A DNA stretch of 11,467 nt from PUPG01 sp031323845 (GTDB lineage: Bacteria > Bacteroidota > Bacteroidia > Bacteroidales > UBA7960), in assembly GCA_031323845.1 (NCBI GenBank), contig JAVIYP010000075.1:1-11467 (forward strand), read 5' to 3'. This document shows positions 1 through 6,915 of the stretch, piece by piece. The notes beneath the pieces were generated by a model. It did no database searches and was not told the origin of the DNA. It saw nothing but the letters and a program-made list of their open reading frames with translations. The number at the start of each line of letters is the position of its first letter. The stretch's first letter is position 1. A program made the position numbers and the translations under genes.

Positions 1-1688
1 AGGAACTCCTCGTAAAGTTTAATGATGGAGGGATTTTTGTGCGACTTGCGGATGGGTTTGTTTTTATCTTCTTCATAGATGGCCTTTTGACGCGCCTTTA
101 TGATCTCCGGATTACCGTGATGCAGGGGCTGTCCGCCGCCGCCAACACAGCCACCGGGACAAGCCATGATCTCAATGGCATGGTATTCGCTCTTGCCGGC
201 TTTGATGTCGTCCAGCAATTTGCGGGCGTGTCCCAGTCCGTGGGCAATGCCGATGTTGATCTGCACACCGTCGAAGTCAACGCTGGCCGAACGGATGCCG
301 TCAATGCCCCGCAACTGCTCGAAGTCTATCTTTTCCAGCTGTTTCCCGGTATGGATTTCGTAGGCACTCCTCACGGCCGCTTCAATAACACCACCGGTGG
401 TACCGAAAATAACCGCTGCGCCAGTGGACTCACCCATGGGTTTGTCAAAATCCTCTTCGGGAAGGCTGTTGAAGTCCATGTTGCTGCGCTTGATGAGCAT
501 GGCCAACTCTCGCGTAGAGATGCTGTAGTCAACGTCCGGGTTGCCATCCACCTTGAATTCTTCGCGGGTACACTCATACTTCTTGGCTACACAGGGCATC
601 ACGGAAACCACGACCATGTCTTCACGTTTGGTTTCGATCTTATCGGCAAAATAGGTTTTCGCGATCGAACCGAACATCTGTTGCGGTGAGCGTGCCGTTG
701 AGGGGATGTCGCGCATATCGGGGAAATGGTATTCAAAGAAGTTCACCCAGCCCGGGCAGCACGAGGTCAGCATGGGCAGCTTCACCTCCTTGTCGCCACC
801 GAGGAAGCGTGTCAGGCGGTCGAGCAGCTCGGTGCCTTCTTCCATGATGGTAAGGTCGGCGGCAAAGTCGGTGTCGAACACATAGTCGAAGCCCAGCCGG
901 CGCAGCGCTGCAACCATTTTTCCGGTCACCAGTGTACCGGGTTTGAGACCGAAGGCCTCACCCAGGGCGGCTCTCACCGCCGGTGCAGTTTGTACTATCA
1001 CTTTTTTGGTCGGGTCGGCCAGGTCGCGGATGAGCTGAGTGGTATGGTCAACCTCTGTCAGCGCAGCCGTCGGACAAACGGCAACACACTGGCCGCAATA
1101 GGTACATTCGCTGTGGTCGAGGTCGCGCTCGAAGGCCGGTGCCACAACCGCTTCAAAACCCCTGTTCACGCCCGAAAGCACACCAACGGTCTGAAAGTCG
1201 TTGCACATGGTCTCGCAACGGCGGCACATGATGCATTTGTCCATGTCGCGGATGATAGCCGGCGAAAAGTCAGGCTTGTAGGTTGATTTTTCACCCTGGT
1301 AGGGAATGCTCCGCACGCCCATCTTGATGGCCATGTCCTGCAGATCGCAGTTGCCGCTCTTGGCACAGATCAGGCAATCAAACGGATGGTCTGACAGGAT
1401 GAGCTCCAGCACGGTTTTACGGGCATTGAGCACCCTGATGCTGTGGGTTTGCACCTTCATGTCGGGCATACACTCGGTGGCACAGGCAGGCGCCAGGTTC
1501 CGGCGTCCCTCGACCTCCACCACACAAACACGGCAGCCACCCGGCTTGTGCTCAATCTTTAAATCGCCAAGGTTCATGTAACACAAGGTGGGAATGGCAA
1601 TATCAAGCTTTTTGGCAGCATGATATATGGTCGTCCCCTTCTTTACCTCGACAGTCCTGTTGTCTATATTTAACTTGATCATTTCCAT
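1..1688 (-). CDS. hydA: [FeFe] hydrogenase catalytic subunit (HydA/HndD type), 3' end cut by window
   Basis: Catalytic subunit of a soluble NAD(P)-linked, probably electron-bifurcating [FeFe] hydrogenase; reduces protons to H2 at the H-cluster. I translated 562 codons without a stop; the gene runs off base 1. N-terminal [2Fe-2S] domain: C36, C52, C55, C69. His-ligated [4Fe-4S]: H101, C105, C108, C114. Two further [4Fe-4S]: C152/155/158/162 and C195/198/201/205. H-cluster motifs: TSCCPGW (308-314), MPCVAKK (364-370) and EIMACPGGCVGGGGQP (506-521), all intact. Only the C-terminal tail after the small-subunit-like domain is missing, so it cannot be told whether an extra C-terminal [2Fe-2S] domain follows, as in Thermotoga HydA. 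Start ATG at 1688 preferred over ATG 1682 because an AAGGA sits 9 bases upstream. It follows hydB by 18 bases. HndD is the equivalent name in Desulfovibrio. Bifurcation is inferred from partner subunits. Confidence 0.96.
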   Translation of the reverse strand, partial: MEMIKLNIDNRTVEVKKGTTIYHAAKKLDIAIPTLCYMNLGDLKIEHKPGGCRVCVVEVEGRRNLAPACATECMPDMKVQTHSIRVLNARKTVLELILSDHPFDCLICAKSGNCDLQDMAIKMGVRSIPYQGEKSTYKPDFSPAIIRDMDKCIMCRRCETMCNDFQTVGVLSGVNRGFEAVVAPAFERDLDHSECTYCGQCVAVCPTAALTEVDHTTQLIRDLADPTKKVIVQTAPAVRAALGEAFGLKPGTLVTGKMVAALRRLGFDYVFDTDFAADLTIMEEGTELLDRLTRFLGGDKEVKLPMLTSCCPGWVNFFEYHFPDMRDIPSTARSPQQMFGSIAKTYFADKIETKREDMVVVSVMPCVAKKYECTREEFKVDGNPDVDYSISTRELAMLIKRSNMDFNSLPEEDFDKPMGESTGAAVIFGTTGGVIEAAVRSAYEIHTGKQLEKIDFEQLRGIDGIRSASVDFDGVQINIGIAHGLGHARKLLDDIKAGKSEYHAIEIMACPGGCVGGGGQPLHHGNPEIIKARQKAIYEEDKNKPIRKSHKNPSIIKLYEEF

Positions 1689-1706
1689 TATCTTATATCC
1701 TTATTT

Positions 1707-3500
1707 TTAAATGATGGCTACTGCGTTGAACTTACACTTCTCGAAACAGGCATTGCATTTGATGCAGAGCGACTGATCTATGGTGTGTAACTGCTTGCGC
1801 TCTCCTGAGATACAGTTCACAGGACAGTTACGCGCGCAGGCAGTACAGCCCACACAGTTCTCCGGGATGATCTCGTAGCGGATCAGGTCTTTGCACACAC
1901 CTGCGGGGCAACGATGTTCGTCGACATGCGCCAGATATTCGTTCATGAAGTTGTCCATGGTCGACAATACGGGGTTCGGGGAAGTCTGTCCGAGTCCGCA
2001 GAGCGAAGTGTCGCGGATAACGCCGCTTAGGTTGCGCAGGTTGTCCATATCTTCCTTGTCGGCCTGTCCTTTGGTGATCTTATCCAGCAGCTCATAAAGC
2101 CTTTTGTTGCCGATGCGGCAGGGCGAACACTTTCCGCAGCTCTCTTCAACGGTGAAGTCGAGGTAAAACTTGGCCACGGCTACCATGCAATCGTCCTCGT
2201 CCATGACAATCATACCGCCGGAGCCCATCATGGAGCCGGCCGCGAGCAGGTTGTCAAAGTCTATCGGCGTGTCGAGGTGTTTTTCCGTAAGGCATCCGCC
2301 CGACGGGCCACCGGTCTGTACGGCCTTGAACTTCTTGCCGTCCTTGATGCCGCCGCCGATCTCAAAAATCACCTCCCGGAGGGTAATGCCCATGGGCACC
2401 TCAATAAGTCCTACGTTGTTGATCTTTCCGGCCAGGGCAAACACCTTGGTACCGGTGGAGGTTTTCGTGCCGATGCCGGCAAACCACTTGGCGCCTTTGT
2501 TATAGATAACCGGCACGTTGGCAAAGGTTTCCACGTTGTTTACGTTGGTAGGCATGCCTTTGTAGCCGCTTTGCGCGGGAAACGGGGGTTTGAAGGTTGG
2601 CTCTCCCCTTTCCCCTTCCATAGAGTGGATAAGCGCCGTTTCCTCACCACAAACAAAAGCTCCGGCACCATAACGGATCTCCACATCAAAGTCAAAACCA
2701 CTGCCGAGGATGTCCTTGCCCAGCAAGCCGTAATCTCTGGCCTGGTCAATGGCGATTTTCAAACGGTTAATGGCAAGCGGGTATTCAGCACGAATGTAGA
2801 TCAGTCCCTTGGTAGCACCGATGCAATATCCGTTAATCACCATGGCTTCAAGCACTGAATGCGGATCACCTTCCAGGATAGACCTGTCCATGAACGCACC
2901 GGGGTCGCCCTCATCGGCGTTGCACACCACGTATTTTTGTTCACCGGCCACCTTGCTGGCGATCTGCCACTTAATTCCCGTCGGGAAGCCACCGCCGCCG
3001 CGGCCACGCAAACCGGAGTCAATCATCTCCTGGACAGCCTCTTCGGGTGTCATCTCCAGCAGCACCTTACCCATCGCCTCATAGCCGTCAGCCGCCAGAT
3101 ATTCATCAATGTTTTCAGGATCAATCAAACCGCAGTTGCGCAGGGCAATGCGTATTTGCTTCTTATAGAAGCCCATACCTTTGGAATCGGGAATTTGCTT
3201 CTTGTCAACCGGATCCACATAAAGCAGACGTTCAACCCTGCGGCCCTTCACCGCATGCTCTGCCACGATCTCCGTGGCATCACCGGGCTCAACGGATACA
3301 TAAAAGGTGTTGTCAGGAATCACTTTTACGATGGGCCCTTTCTCACAGAATCCGAAACAGCCGGTGGTAACCACCTGAACATCATCCTGAAGCCCCTGTG
3401 CCTGAACTTCTTTGGTTAAGTTGTCATACAGCATGTCGCTGGCCGAAGCCCGGCAGCCGGTGCCACCGCAAACCAGCATATGCATCTTGTATTTTGCCAT
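1707..3500 (-). CDS. hydB: NuoF-like flavin/NADH subunit of the [FeFe] hydrogenase (HydB/HndC)
   Basis: Flavoprotein subunit that binds FMN and NAD(H) and passes electrons between the nicotinamide and the iron-sulfur chain; in HydABC enzymes it is the proposed bifurcation centre. 597 residues, the usual length. Order: thioredoxin-fold [2Fe-2S] domain (C11, C16, C48, C52); NADH/FMN-binding core with GRGGGGFPTG at 166-175 and a CNADEGDPG stretch; NuoF-type [4Fe-4S] C455/C458/C461 plus C501; a short HRCPAGVC linker (529-536); and a C-terminal two-[4Fe-4S] ferredoxin domain (C549/552/555/559 and C579/582/585/589). All ligands are present. The start ATG overlaps the preceding stop by one base (TAATG), indicating translational coupling, and a strong Shine-Dalgarno lies 8 bases upstream. 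It lies directly before the catalytic gene. Confidence 0.96.
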   Translation of the reverse strand: MAKYKMHMLVCGGTGCRASASDMLYDNLTKEVQAQGLQDDVQVVTTGCFGFCEKGPIVKVIPDNTFYVSVEPGDATEIVAEHAVKGRRVERLLYVDPVDKKQIPDSKGMGFYKKQIRIALRNCGLIDPENIDEYLAADGYEAMGKVLLEMTPEEAVQEMIDSGLRGRGGGGFPTGIKWQIASKVAGEQKYVVCNADEGDPGAFMDRSILEGDPHSVLEAMVINGYCIGATKGLIYIRAEYPLAINRLKIAIDQARDYGLLGKDILGSGFDFDVEIRYGAGAFVCGEETALIHSMEGERGEPTFKPPFPAQSGYKGMPTNVNNVETFANVPVIYNKGAKWFAGIGTKTSTGTKVFALAGKINNVGLIEVPMGITLREVIFEIGGGIKDGKKFKAVQTGGPSGGCLTEKHLDTPIDFDNLLAAGSMMGSGGMIVMDEDDCMVAVAKFYLDFTVEESCGKCSPCRIGNKRLYELLDKITKGQADKEDMDNLRNLSGVIRDTSLCGLGQTSPNPVLSTMDNFMNEYLAHVDEHRCPAGVCKDLIRYEIIPENCVGCTACARNCPVNCISGERKQLHTIDQSLCIKCNACFEKCKFNAVAII

Positions 3501-3916
3501 TATGCTTTCCCTCCTTCTTTATTGGTGTCAATGCTTTGATAATTCACAGGAATAATGCCGTCCAGCAGCTCCTGGTTTCTTATATACCGCTCAATGATCT
3601 GATCTGCCTTTTTCACATCTACATACCCGTAAACCACAGCCTCCTGACCGGGAAGCGTCACCTCAACGGTGGGTTCGGCATAGCAATAGCCCATGCAACC
3701 CGTCTGGGTGACAATGGCGTCGATGTTCCTTTTGTCCAGCTCATCCACCAGGTACTCCATAACTTCCTTCGATCCGGAAGCAATGCCGCAGGTTGCCATA
3801 GCGACCTTTATCAGCACACGGCCCTCAGGTGTTTCGCTTTTTTCGCGCAAAGCGATCTTCGACTGAAGATCAGCCTTCATCTTTTTCAAATCTGCCAAAG
3901 ATTTAATTTTTGTCAT
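3500..3916 (-). CDS. hndB: HndB-type small thioredoxin-fold [2Fe-2S]-like subunit
   Basis: 138-residue protein with a helical, charged N-terminus (about 1-30) and a thioredoxin-like ferredoxin fold resembling the C-terminal half of NuoE. It resembles HndB of the Desulfovibrio NADP-reducing hydrogenase and HydD of Thermoanaerobacter-type Fe-hydrogenase operons. Visible cysteines: C43 in ATCGIASGS, then C74 and C78 in GCMGYC. The usual second ligand (C-x4-C) is a serine/alanine stretch, so only three of four canonical ligands are present; from memory this is a family trait rather than damage. It is too short for HydC/HndA and lacks that protein's N-terminal helical domain. Its stop overlaps the hydB start. 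The role in the complex is not well defined; electron transfer or assembly is possible. Confidence 0.85.
   Translation of the reverse strand: MTKIKSLADLKKMKADLQSKIALREKSETPEGRVLIKVAMATCGIASGSKEVMEYLVDELDKRNIDAIVTQTGCMGYCYAEPTVEVTLPGQEAVVYGYVDVKKADQIIERYIRNQELLDGIIPVNYQSIDTNKEGGKA
3509..3516 (-). promoter_or_regulatory. Strong Shine-Dalgarno for hydB
   Basis: AAGGAGGG on the minus strand, 8 bases before the hydB ATG and inside the last codons of hndB. It stands out because most other starts in this operon have no clear Shine-Dalgarno, as is common in Bacteroidetes. It fixes the hydB start and suggests efficient coupled translation. Confidence 0.75.
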
Positions 3917-4005
3917 GTTGATTCGTTTTTAATGTTGATATGCGTGTTGTTCGTTTTATGTTTTGTTTATAAGCCGGTGCCCTTCCACAGGTCTTTATTG
4001 ACCGG
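3917..4005 (-). other. Short AT-rich spacer between GHKL ATPase and hndB
   Basis: 89 bases with no gene. Contains loose matches to the words of the large array upstream (for example GATTCGTTTTT and CGTTTTATG read on the plus strand). I see no convincing promoter or terminator, so the operon probably reads through. Confidence 0.4.
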
Positions 4006-4545
4006 TCATGTTAACACGCTGATGTGTTCGCGGATCATCTCCCTGATGAATTTCAGCACCTCAGGTTCATTTATCGGGATGCCCTCAAGCGTTTCCCTGA
4101 TTTCATCCGTGTCCAGTACAAAGCTTTGCTCATTTTTCTGATGCTTGTACTGAAAGCGGATGTCAGGATTTCCCCCTATCAGTATGGTCATCACTCCTGC
4201 AATGTCGCCCAGCTCCGGCCTGTCAATATGGTCATGTTCAAACACCGCCTCAATGAAAGTGCCTTCTCCGGGTTTTGAGGTGATGCTCAAACGGCCACCT
4301 GCCTGCCCGGCGCTGTGCATCAGTAAAGGAATGCCCATACCCACCCTGCGTGTGGTTCGCGACGTAACGTAAGGATCGGTAACGCGTTTTACCAGCTCCT
4401 CGCTCATTCCGCAACCGTTATCGTGCACGCGGATCACGTAAAGGTTGTTCGGGATATCCTCCCTGACATCCGCTGTGATGTGCGTTGCACCCGCAGTAAT
4501 GGAGTTCTGCACAAGATCAAGAATATGTAATGCCAGTTCCTTCAT
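4006..4545 (-). CDS. GHKL (histidine-kinase-type) ATP-binding protein of the hydrogenase operon
   Basis: 179-residue protein with a GHKL ATPase fold: N box around LDLVQNSITAGA (N14), G1 box DNGCGM (42-47) and G2 box VGMGIPLL (68-75), followed by a C-terminal part (about 105-179) without a recognised motif. It has no histidine-phosphorylation domain, transmembrane segment or sensor, so it is not a classic two-component kinase; GHKL proteins like this bind ATP and may act as protein kinases or ATP-dependent switches. An ORF can be extended to a TTG at 4575, but homologous proteins begin at MKELALHIL, so I chose the ATG at 4545 with GGAA just upstream. Genes of this type recur between NuoE-like and HndB genes in [FeFe] hydrogenase operons. 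Its substrate is unknown. Confidence 0.85.
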   Translation of the reverse strand: MKELALHILDLVQNSITAGATHITADVREDIPNNLYVIRVHDNGCGMSEELVKRVTDPYVTSRTTRRVGMGIPLLMHSAGQAGGRLSITSKPGEGTFIEAVFEHDHIDRPELGDIAGVMTILIGGNPDIRFQYKHQKNEQSFVLDTDEIRETLEGIPINEPEVLKFIREMIREHISVLT

Positions 4546-4580
4546 GCTTTCCGGCTGCCGCAGCCCGTATTTCAAGGATC

Positions 4581-4751
4581 GTTGAATCGTTTTTTGTTGA
4601 ATCGTTTAATCGTTTATTTGTTGAATCGTTTATTCGTTGAATCGTTTATTCGTTGAATCGTTTATTTGTTGAATCGTTTATTTGTTGAATCGTTTATTCG
4701 TTGAATCGTTTATTTGTTGAATCGTTTATTCGTTTATTCGTTTATTCGTTG
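4581..4751. repeat. Tandem array on an 8-base grid (two alternating words)
   Basis: From 4603 to 4746 the sequence is 18 consecutive 8-base units built of two words on the plus strand: CGTTTATT (B) and CGTTGAAT (A, sometimes starting with T). The first unit is CGTTTAAT. The order is mostly alternating, giving a 16-base period from 4620 to 4732, then ending B B B. Less regular copies flank it (4581-4602 and 4747-4751). An 8-base unit shifts frame each copy, so it is noncoding. No unique spacers, so not CRISPR. It begins about 35 bases before the GHKL ATPase start. Confidence 0.95.
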
Positions 4752-4884
4752 ATTTTTCTCATTATCTGCTTTTGGCCTTTGGCTTTTAGCAAGAAGATCT
4801 GCCAAAATCCGACCTCCGACCTCCCTGTCTTCCTTCGAGCTTCGAGCTCCTTACAGATTTCTCTTTCTTCCTTCGAGCTTCCAA
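4752..4884. repeat. Word-like low-complexity repeats between PHP gene and the tandem array
   Basis: Noncoding continuation of the gap. It contains TTTTGGCCTTTGGCTTTT-like duplication (about 4770-4788), CCGACCTCCGACCTCC (4809-4824), TTCGAGCTTCGAGCTC (4834-4848), and an exact 15-base direct repeat CTTCCTTCGAGCTTC at 4829-4843 and 4867-4881. No ORF with protein character on either strand and no remnant of a NuoE-like gene that I could recognise. With the array, it makes the whole 4546-4884 gap gene-free. Confidence 0.8.
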
Positions 4885-5622
4885 CTAAACAATCACCCTG
4901 CGGTTACTGATCCCTTTCAACGCCATGCTTATTTCGCTGAAGCTCCTTGTTTCCAATTCAAACGTTGTGGTACGCACGCCGATCTGTGCCGGATGGTGTG
5001 CGTCGGAGCTTCGGATAAAGCTGTACTCCGCCAGGTAGGGGAACTGACTAATGAGTTCTTCCGGACTGCCCTGGCGCGACACCTCCAGCGCATCTGCTTT
5101 TATCCCGGGTGGAACAAAGCCAAGCTGGCTGAAGAAGCTGTAAGCCGGTCTGTCGATATGGGCGGGGATAAACAAACCGCCAAGGTTGTGCACCTTCTCC
5201 TCCACTTCGTCGACCGACTGGTTGATGGCAGCAATCAGCAGCGTTTCAACCTCCTCCACAATCATTTCGCTTTCATCGAGCACCACCTGGTAGCCAAACA
5301 AATGCGGTTTGTTCGGCACTTTACTGAGGTGCTGGTCAAGATACTGTTGAAACAGCATCAGTTTTTCATCATTTTCAAAGAACGTTAAACAGTGTATCTC
5401 TTCTTTCGTTGTTACCTCCGCACCGCACAGCACAAAGATATCATGTTTTGCGGCCATATTGCGTATCAGCGCTGCATGTTTGGTACTATTGTGGTCGGTG
5501 ATGCCCAGAATTCCTATCTTTTGCCGGACTGCCTCCTCCACGATTCTTGCCGGACTCATCTCCAGGTCGCCGCAAGGCGATAACAGGGTATGCACATGCA
5601 AATCGGCGCTGTAGGTCTGCAT
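4885..5622 (-). CDS. PHP-domain metal-dependent phosphoesterase
   Basis: 245-residue PHP protein, a fold that binds two or three metal ions and usually hydrolyses phosphoester bonds of nucleotides, nucleic acids or small phosphates. Metal-ligand motifs: DLHVHT (H9, H11), GITDHN (D43, H44), GAEVT (E69), H77, PAHIDRP (H155) and SSDAHHP (D207, H209), so the active site looks complete. No DNA polymerase or other extra domain is attached. Its ATG directly follows the stop of the upstream DRTGG gene (TAAATG, zero spacing), so the two are co-translated. PHP genes are regular members of the accessory block in [FeFe] hydrogenase operons, but their substrate there is not known to me. A role in regulation or cofactor handling is inference only. 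Confidence 0.88.
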   Translation of the reverse strand: MQTYSADLHVHTLLSPCGDLEMSPARIVEEAVRQKIGILGITDHNSTKHAALIRNMAAKHDIFVLCGAEVTTKEEIHCLTFFENDEKLMLFQQYLDQHLSKVPNKPHLFGYQVVLDESEMIVEEVETLLIAAINQSVDEVEEKVHNLGGLFIPAHIDRPAYSFFSQLGFVPPGIKADALEVSRQGSPEELISQFPYLAEYSFIRSSDAHHPAQIGVRTTTFELETRSFSEISMALKGISNRRVIV

Positions 5623-5958
5623 TTACTTTTTTATCAGTTCATAAATCTTGCCGGTCACTTCAAAAGTGCTCATCGAAGTGCCCAGGATCGGGATGCCTTC
5701 TTCGTTGCTTTGCTGAGCAGTGTCTTCAGCGGGTTTGTTGTCGTTCACCAGGATGACGGCTGCCAGCTCCTTGAGCGAAGCAATGGCCATCACGTTTTTG
5801 TGCGTCTGCAAAGTGATCCATACCTGGCCTTCATCGGCCCTTCCCATCACATCGCTGAGCAAATCCGATACATAGCCACCCGTAATCTCACGCTGCATAC
5901 CCGCGTCACCGCTAAAAACCTGCAAGTCCAATGCTTCTGTAAGTTCTGCTACTGTCAT
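5623..5958 (-). CDS. DRTGG-like domain protein (second copy)
   Basis: 111-residue single-domain protein related to the DRTGG domain seen in phosphotransacetylase and HPr-kinase-related proteins, probably an allosteric or ligand-sensing fold. Diagnostic stretch GGYVSDLLSDVMG (27-39), followed by an alternating strand/helix pattern (VWITLQTH, AAVILVN, GIPILGT). No catalytic residues, membrane segments or cysteines. It abuts the PHP gene. Proteins of this type near [FeFe] hydrogenase genes are sometimes automatically labelled serine kinase, which the sequence does not support. The function is unknown; sensing a metabolite or redox state for the operon is a guess. Confidence 0.8.
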   Translation of the reverse strand: MTVAELTEALDLQVFSGDAGMQREITGGYVSDLLSDVMGRADEGQVWITLQTHKNVMAIASLKELAAVILVNDNKPAEDTAQQSNEEGIPILGTSMSTFEVTGKIYELIKK

Positions 5959-6070
5959 GGTTATCTTTTTTTTCGGGTTGATGCGTTTTTTTTGATGTAT
6001 TTGCTAGTTTCTCGTTACCTTTTTGAAAGTCATTTATCCCATCAACCATTAATTCATTACAAATATTCTT
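5959..6070 (-). other. Intergenic spacer inside the accessory block
   Basis: 112 bases, AT-rich, with T-runs on the plus strand (5966-5973 and 5987-5994). I find no ORF, no convincing promoter and no hairpin followed by a T-run in the direction of transcription. Confidence 0.4.
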
Positions 6071-6499
6071 TCAGGCATTCAGTTTCATGGTTATCACAAG
6101 CATCGTCCCCTTATCAACTTCACTGGAAATATCAAGCTTGTCGGCATTTTTTTTGATGTTCGAGAGTCCCATTCCAGCACCGAAACCCATCTCCCTCACC
6201 GCTTCACTGGCGGTTGAATACCCTTCCTCCATGGCTTTTTCGATATCCGCGATCCCAGGTCCTTCATCCCTGAAGGTGAGGGTTATGCTGTGGTCCTCAA
6301 CATCAGCGTAAATGGTACCGCTGTATGCGTGCGCCACGATATTCACTTCGGCTTCGTAGGCAGCAACCACGGTGCGTTTAATGACGCCAGTATCCACATT
6401 CAGTCTTTTAAGGAGCTTTTTTATCTCGCTTGATGCATACCCTGCGCGTGTGAAATCACCTCCTTCTACGTTGAACTCCAGATGTATGCGTTCACTCAT
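6071..6499 (-). CDS. Anti-sigma-factor-type (RsbW-like) GHKL ATP-binding protein
   Basis: 142-residue stand-alone GHKL ATPase close to the RsbW/SpoIIAB type. N box in AYEAEVNIVAHAY (E49, N53), G1 box DEGPGI (78-83) and G2 box GFGAGMGLSNIKK (105-117) are intact. RsbW proteins bind sigma factors and phosphorylate anti-sigma antagonists; whether this one has such partners is unknown, and no sigma factor or STAS antagonist is encoded here. The frame extends to an ATG at 6547, but that would overlap the upstream gene by 43 bases; the ATG at 6499 matches the family start (MSERIHLEF) and lies 5 bases after the upstream stop. It pairs with the DRTGG gene before it. Confidence 0.85.
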   Translation of the reverse strand: MSERIHLEFNVEGGDFTRAGYASSEIKKLLKRLNVDTGVIKRTVVAAYEAEVNIVAHAYSGTIYADVEDHSITLTFRDEGPGIADIEKAMEEGYSTASEAVREMGFGAGMGLSNIKKNADKLDISSEVDKGTMLVITMKLNA

Positions 6500-6504
6500 G
6501 GTGA

Positions 6505-6849
6505 TTAATAAATGGGTTTCACTCCGGCCTGATAAAGCAGTCCGCATGTTTTAAACACTGAATACCTGCACTCAATGAGGATGATCGAATGTTCTTCCGC
6601 CAGGGAGATCATTTCCGGACTGGTCTTTTTATTCCTTGCGAAGATGATGCAATTGATGTCTGACATTTCTGCTGTCCGGATGGTCTGCATGTTAGCCAGC
6701 CCGGTGATCAGCAGCACGTGATCATTTTTCAATGTCAGCACGTCGCTCATCAGGTCGGAGGCAAAGGCCACGTCCACCGTATAACTGCCCTGTGCGGTGC
6801 CACAAACGATGCGTGCATCCAGCATCTTCACTATGTCATCGACCCTCAT
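6505..6849 (-). CDS. DRTGG-like domain protein, first gene of the hydrogenase operon
   Basis: 114-residue paralogue of the DRTGG-like protein at 5623-5958. The alignable core is DIVKMLDARIVCG (5-17) and the motif AFASDLMSDVLT (28-39), equivalent to GGYVSDLLSDVM in the other copy but lacking the GG. The C-terminal half has a Rossmann-like strand pattern (CIIFARN, SIILIEC). Three cysteines (C17, C67, C94) are present but show no metal-site spacing, and a fourth, C101, lies near the end. It is the promoter-proximal gene, about 20 bases after the predicted transcription start, with no clear Shine-Dalgarno. Its function is unknown. Confidence 0.8.
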   Translation of the reverse strand: MRVDDIVKMLDARIVCGTAQGSYTVDVAFASDLMSDVLTLKNDHVLLITGLANMQTIRTAEMSDINCIIFARNKKTSPEMISLAEEHSIILIECRYSVFKTCGLLYQAGVKPIY

Positions 6850-6874
6850 TATCAGTGCTTTTTGTAAACTTGTG

Positions 6875-6906
6875 CAAAAATAATCTAATAAAATGAAACA
6901 ACCAAA
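6875..6906 (-). promoter_or_regulatory. Bacteroidetes-type promoter for the hydrogenase operon
   Basis: On the minus strand a TATTTTTG element (6882-6875) fits the Bacteroidetes -7 consensus TAnnTTTG. A TTTG (6906-6903) lies 20 bases upstream in the -33 position. Transcription would start near 6869, about 20 bases before the first ATG (6849). This is the only good match I found in the leftward operon; consensus knowledge is from Bacteroides promoters. Confidence 0.55.
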
Positions 6907-6915
6907 TAAAGTTGT
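6898..6915. promoter_or_regulatory. Small inverted repeat over the -33 element
   Basis: ACAAC (6898-6902) and GTTGT (6911-6915) form 5-base arms around an 8-base spacer containing the -33 TTTG. The right arm overlaps the Rex-like site. It may be incidental at this length. Confidence 0.2.

Noticed and set aside
39..1286. Two plus-strand ORFs of 216 and 186 codons (39-689, 726-1286)
   Set aside because: They are antisense to hydA, which reads without interruption on the minus strand with all H-cluster motifs; their translations show no family features.
1..1688. hydA as a broken gene because no closed ORF is present
   Set aside because: My codon-by-codon reading found no stop or frameshift through residue 562; the gene simply continues past the window edge.
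2277..4141. Plus-strand ORFs of 186 to 247 codons over hydB, hndB and the GHKL gene
   Set aside because: Antisense shadows of well-supported minus-strand genes; the longest (3398-4141) runs across three different genes and a spacer.
4546..4575. Longer GHKL protein starting at TTG 4575
   Set aside because: The extra ten residues have no family counterpart and reach to the repeat block; ATG 4545 matches the conserved start.
4581..4751. Possible CRISPR array
   Set aside because: Units are 8 to 16 bases with no unique spacers and no cas genes nearby; it is a simple tandem array.
4701..4910. 69-codon plus-strand ORF with a hydrophobic start
   Set aside because: It begins inside the tandem array and crosses the low-complexity block into the PHP gene; the hydrophobic stretch is a by-product of the T-rich repeat.
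6500..6547. Extended start of the RsbW-like gene at ATG 6547
   Set aside because: It would overlap the upstream DRTGG gene by 43 bases; the added residues are that gene's C-terminus read in another frame.
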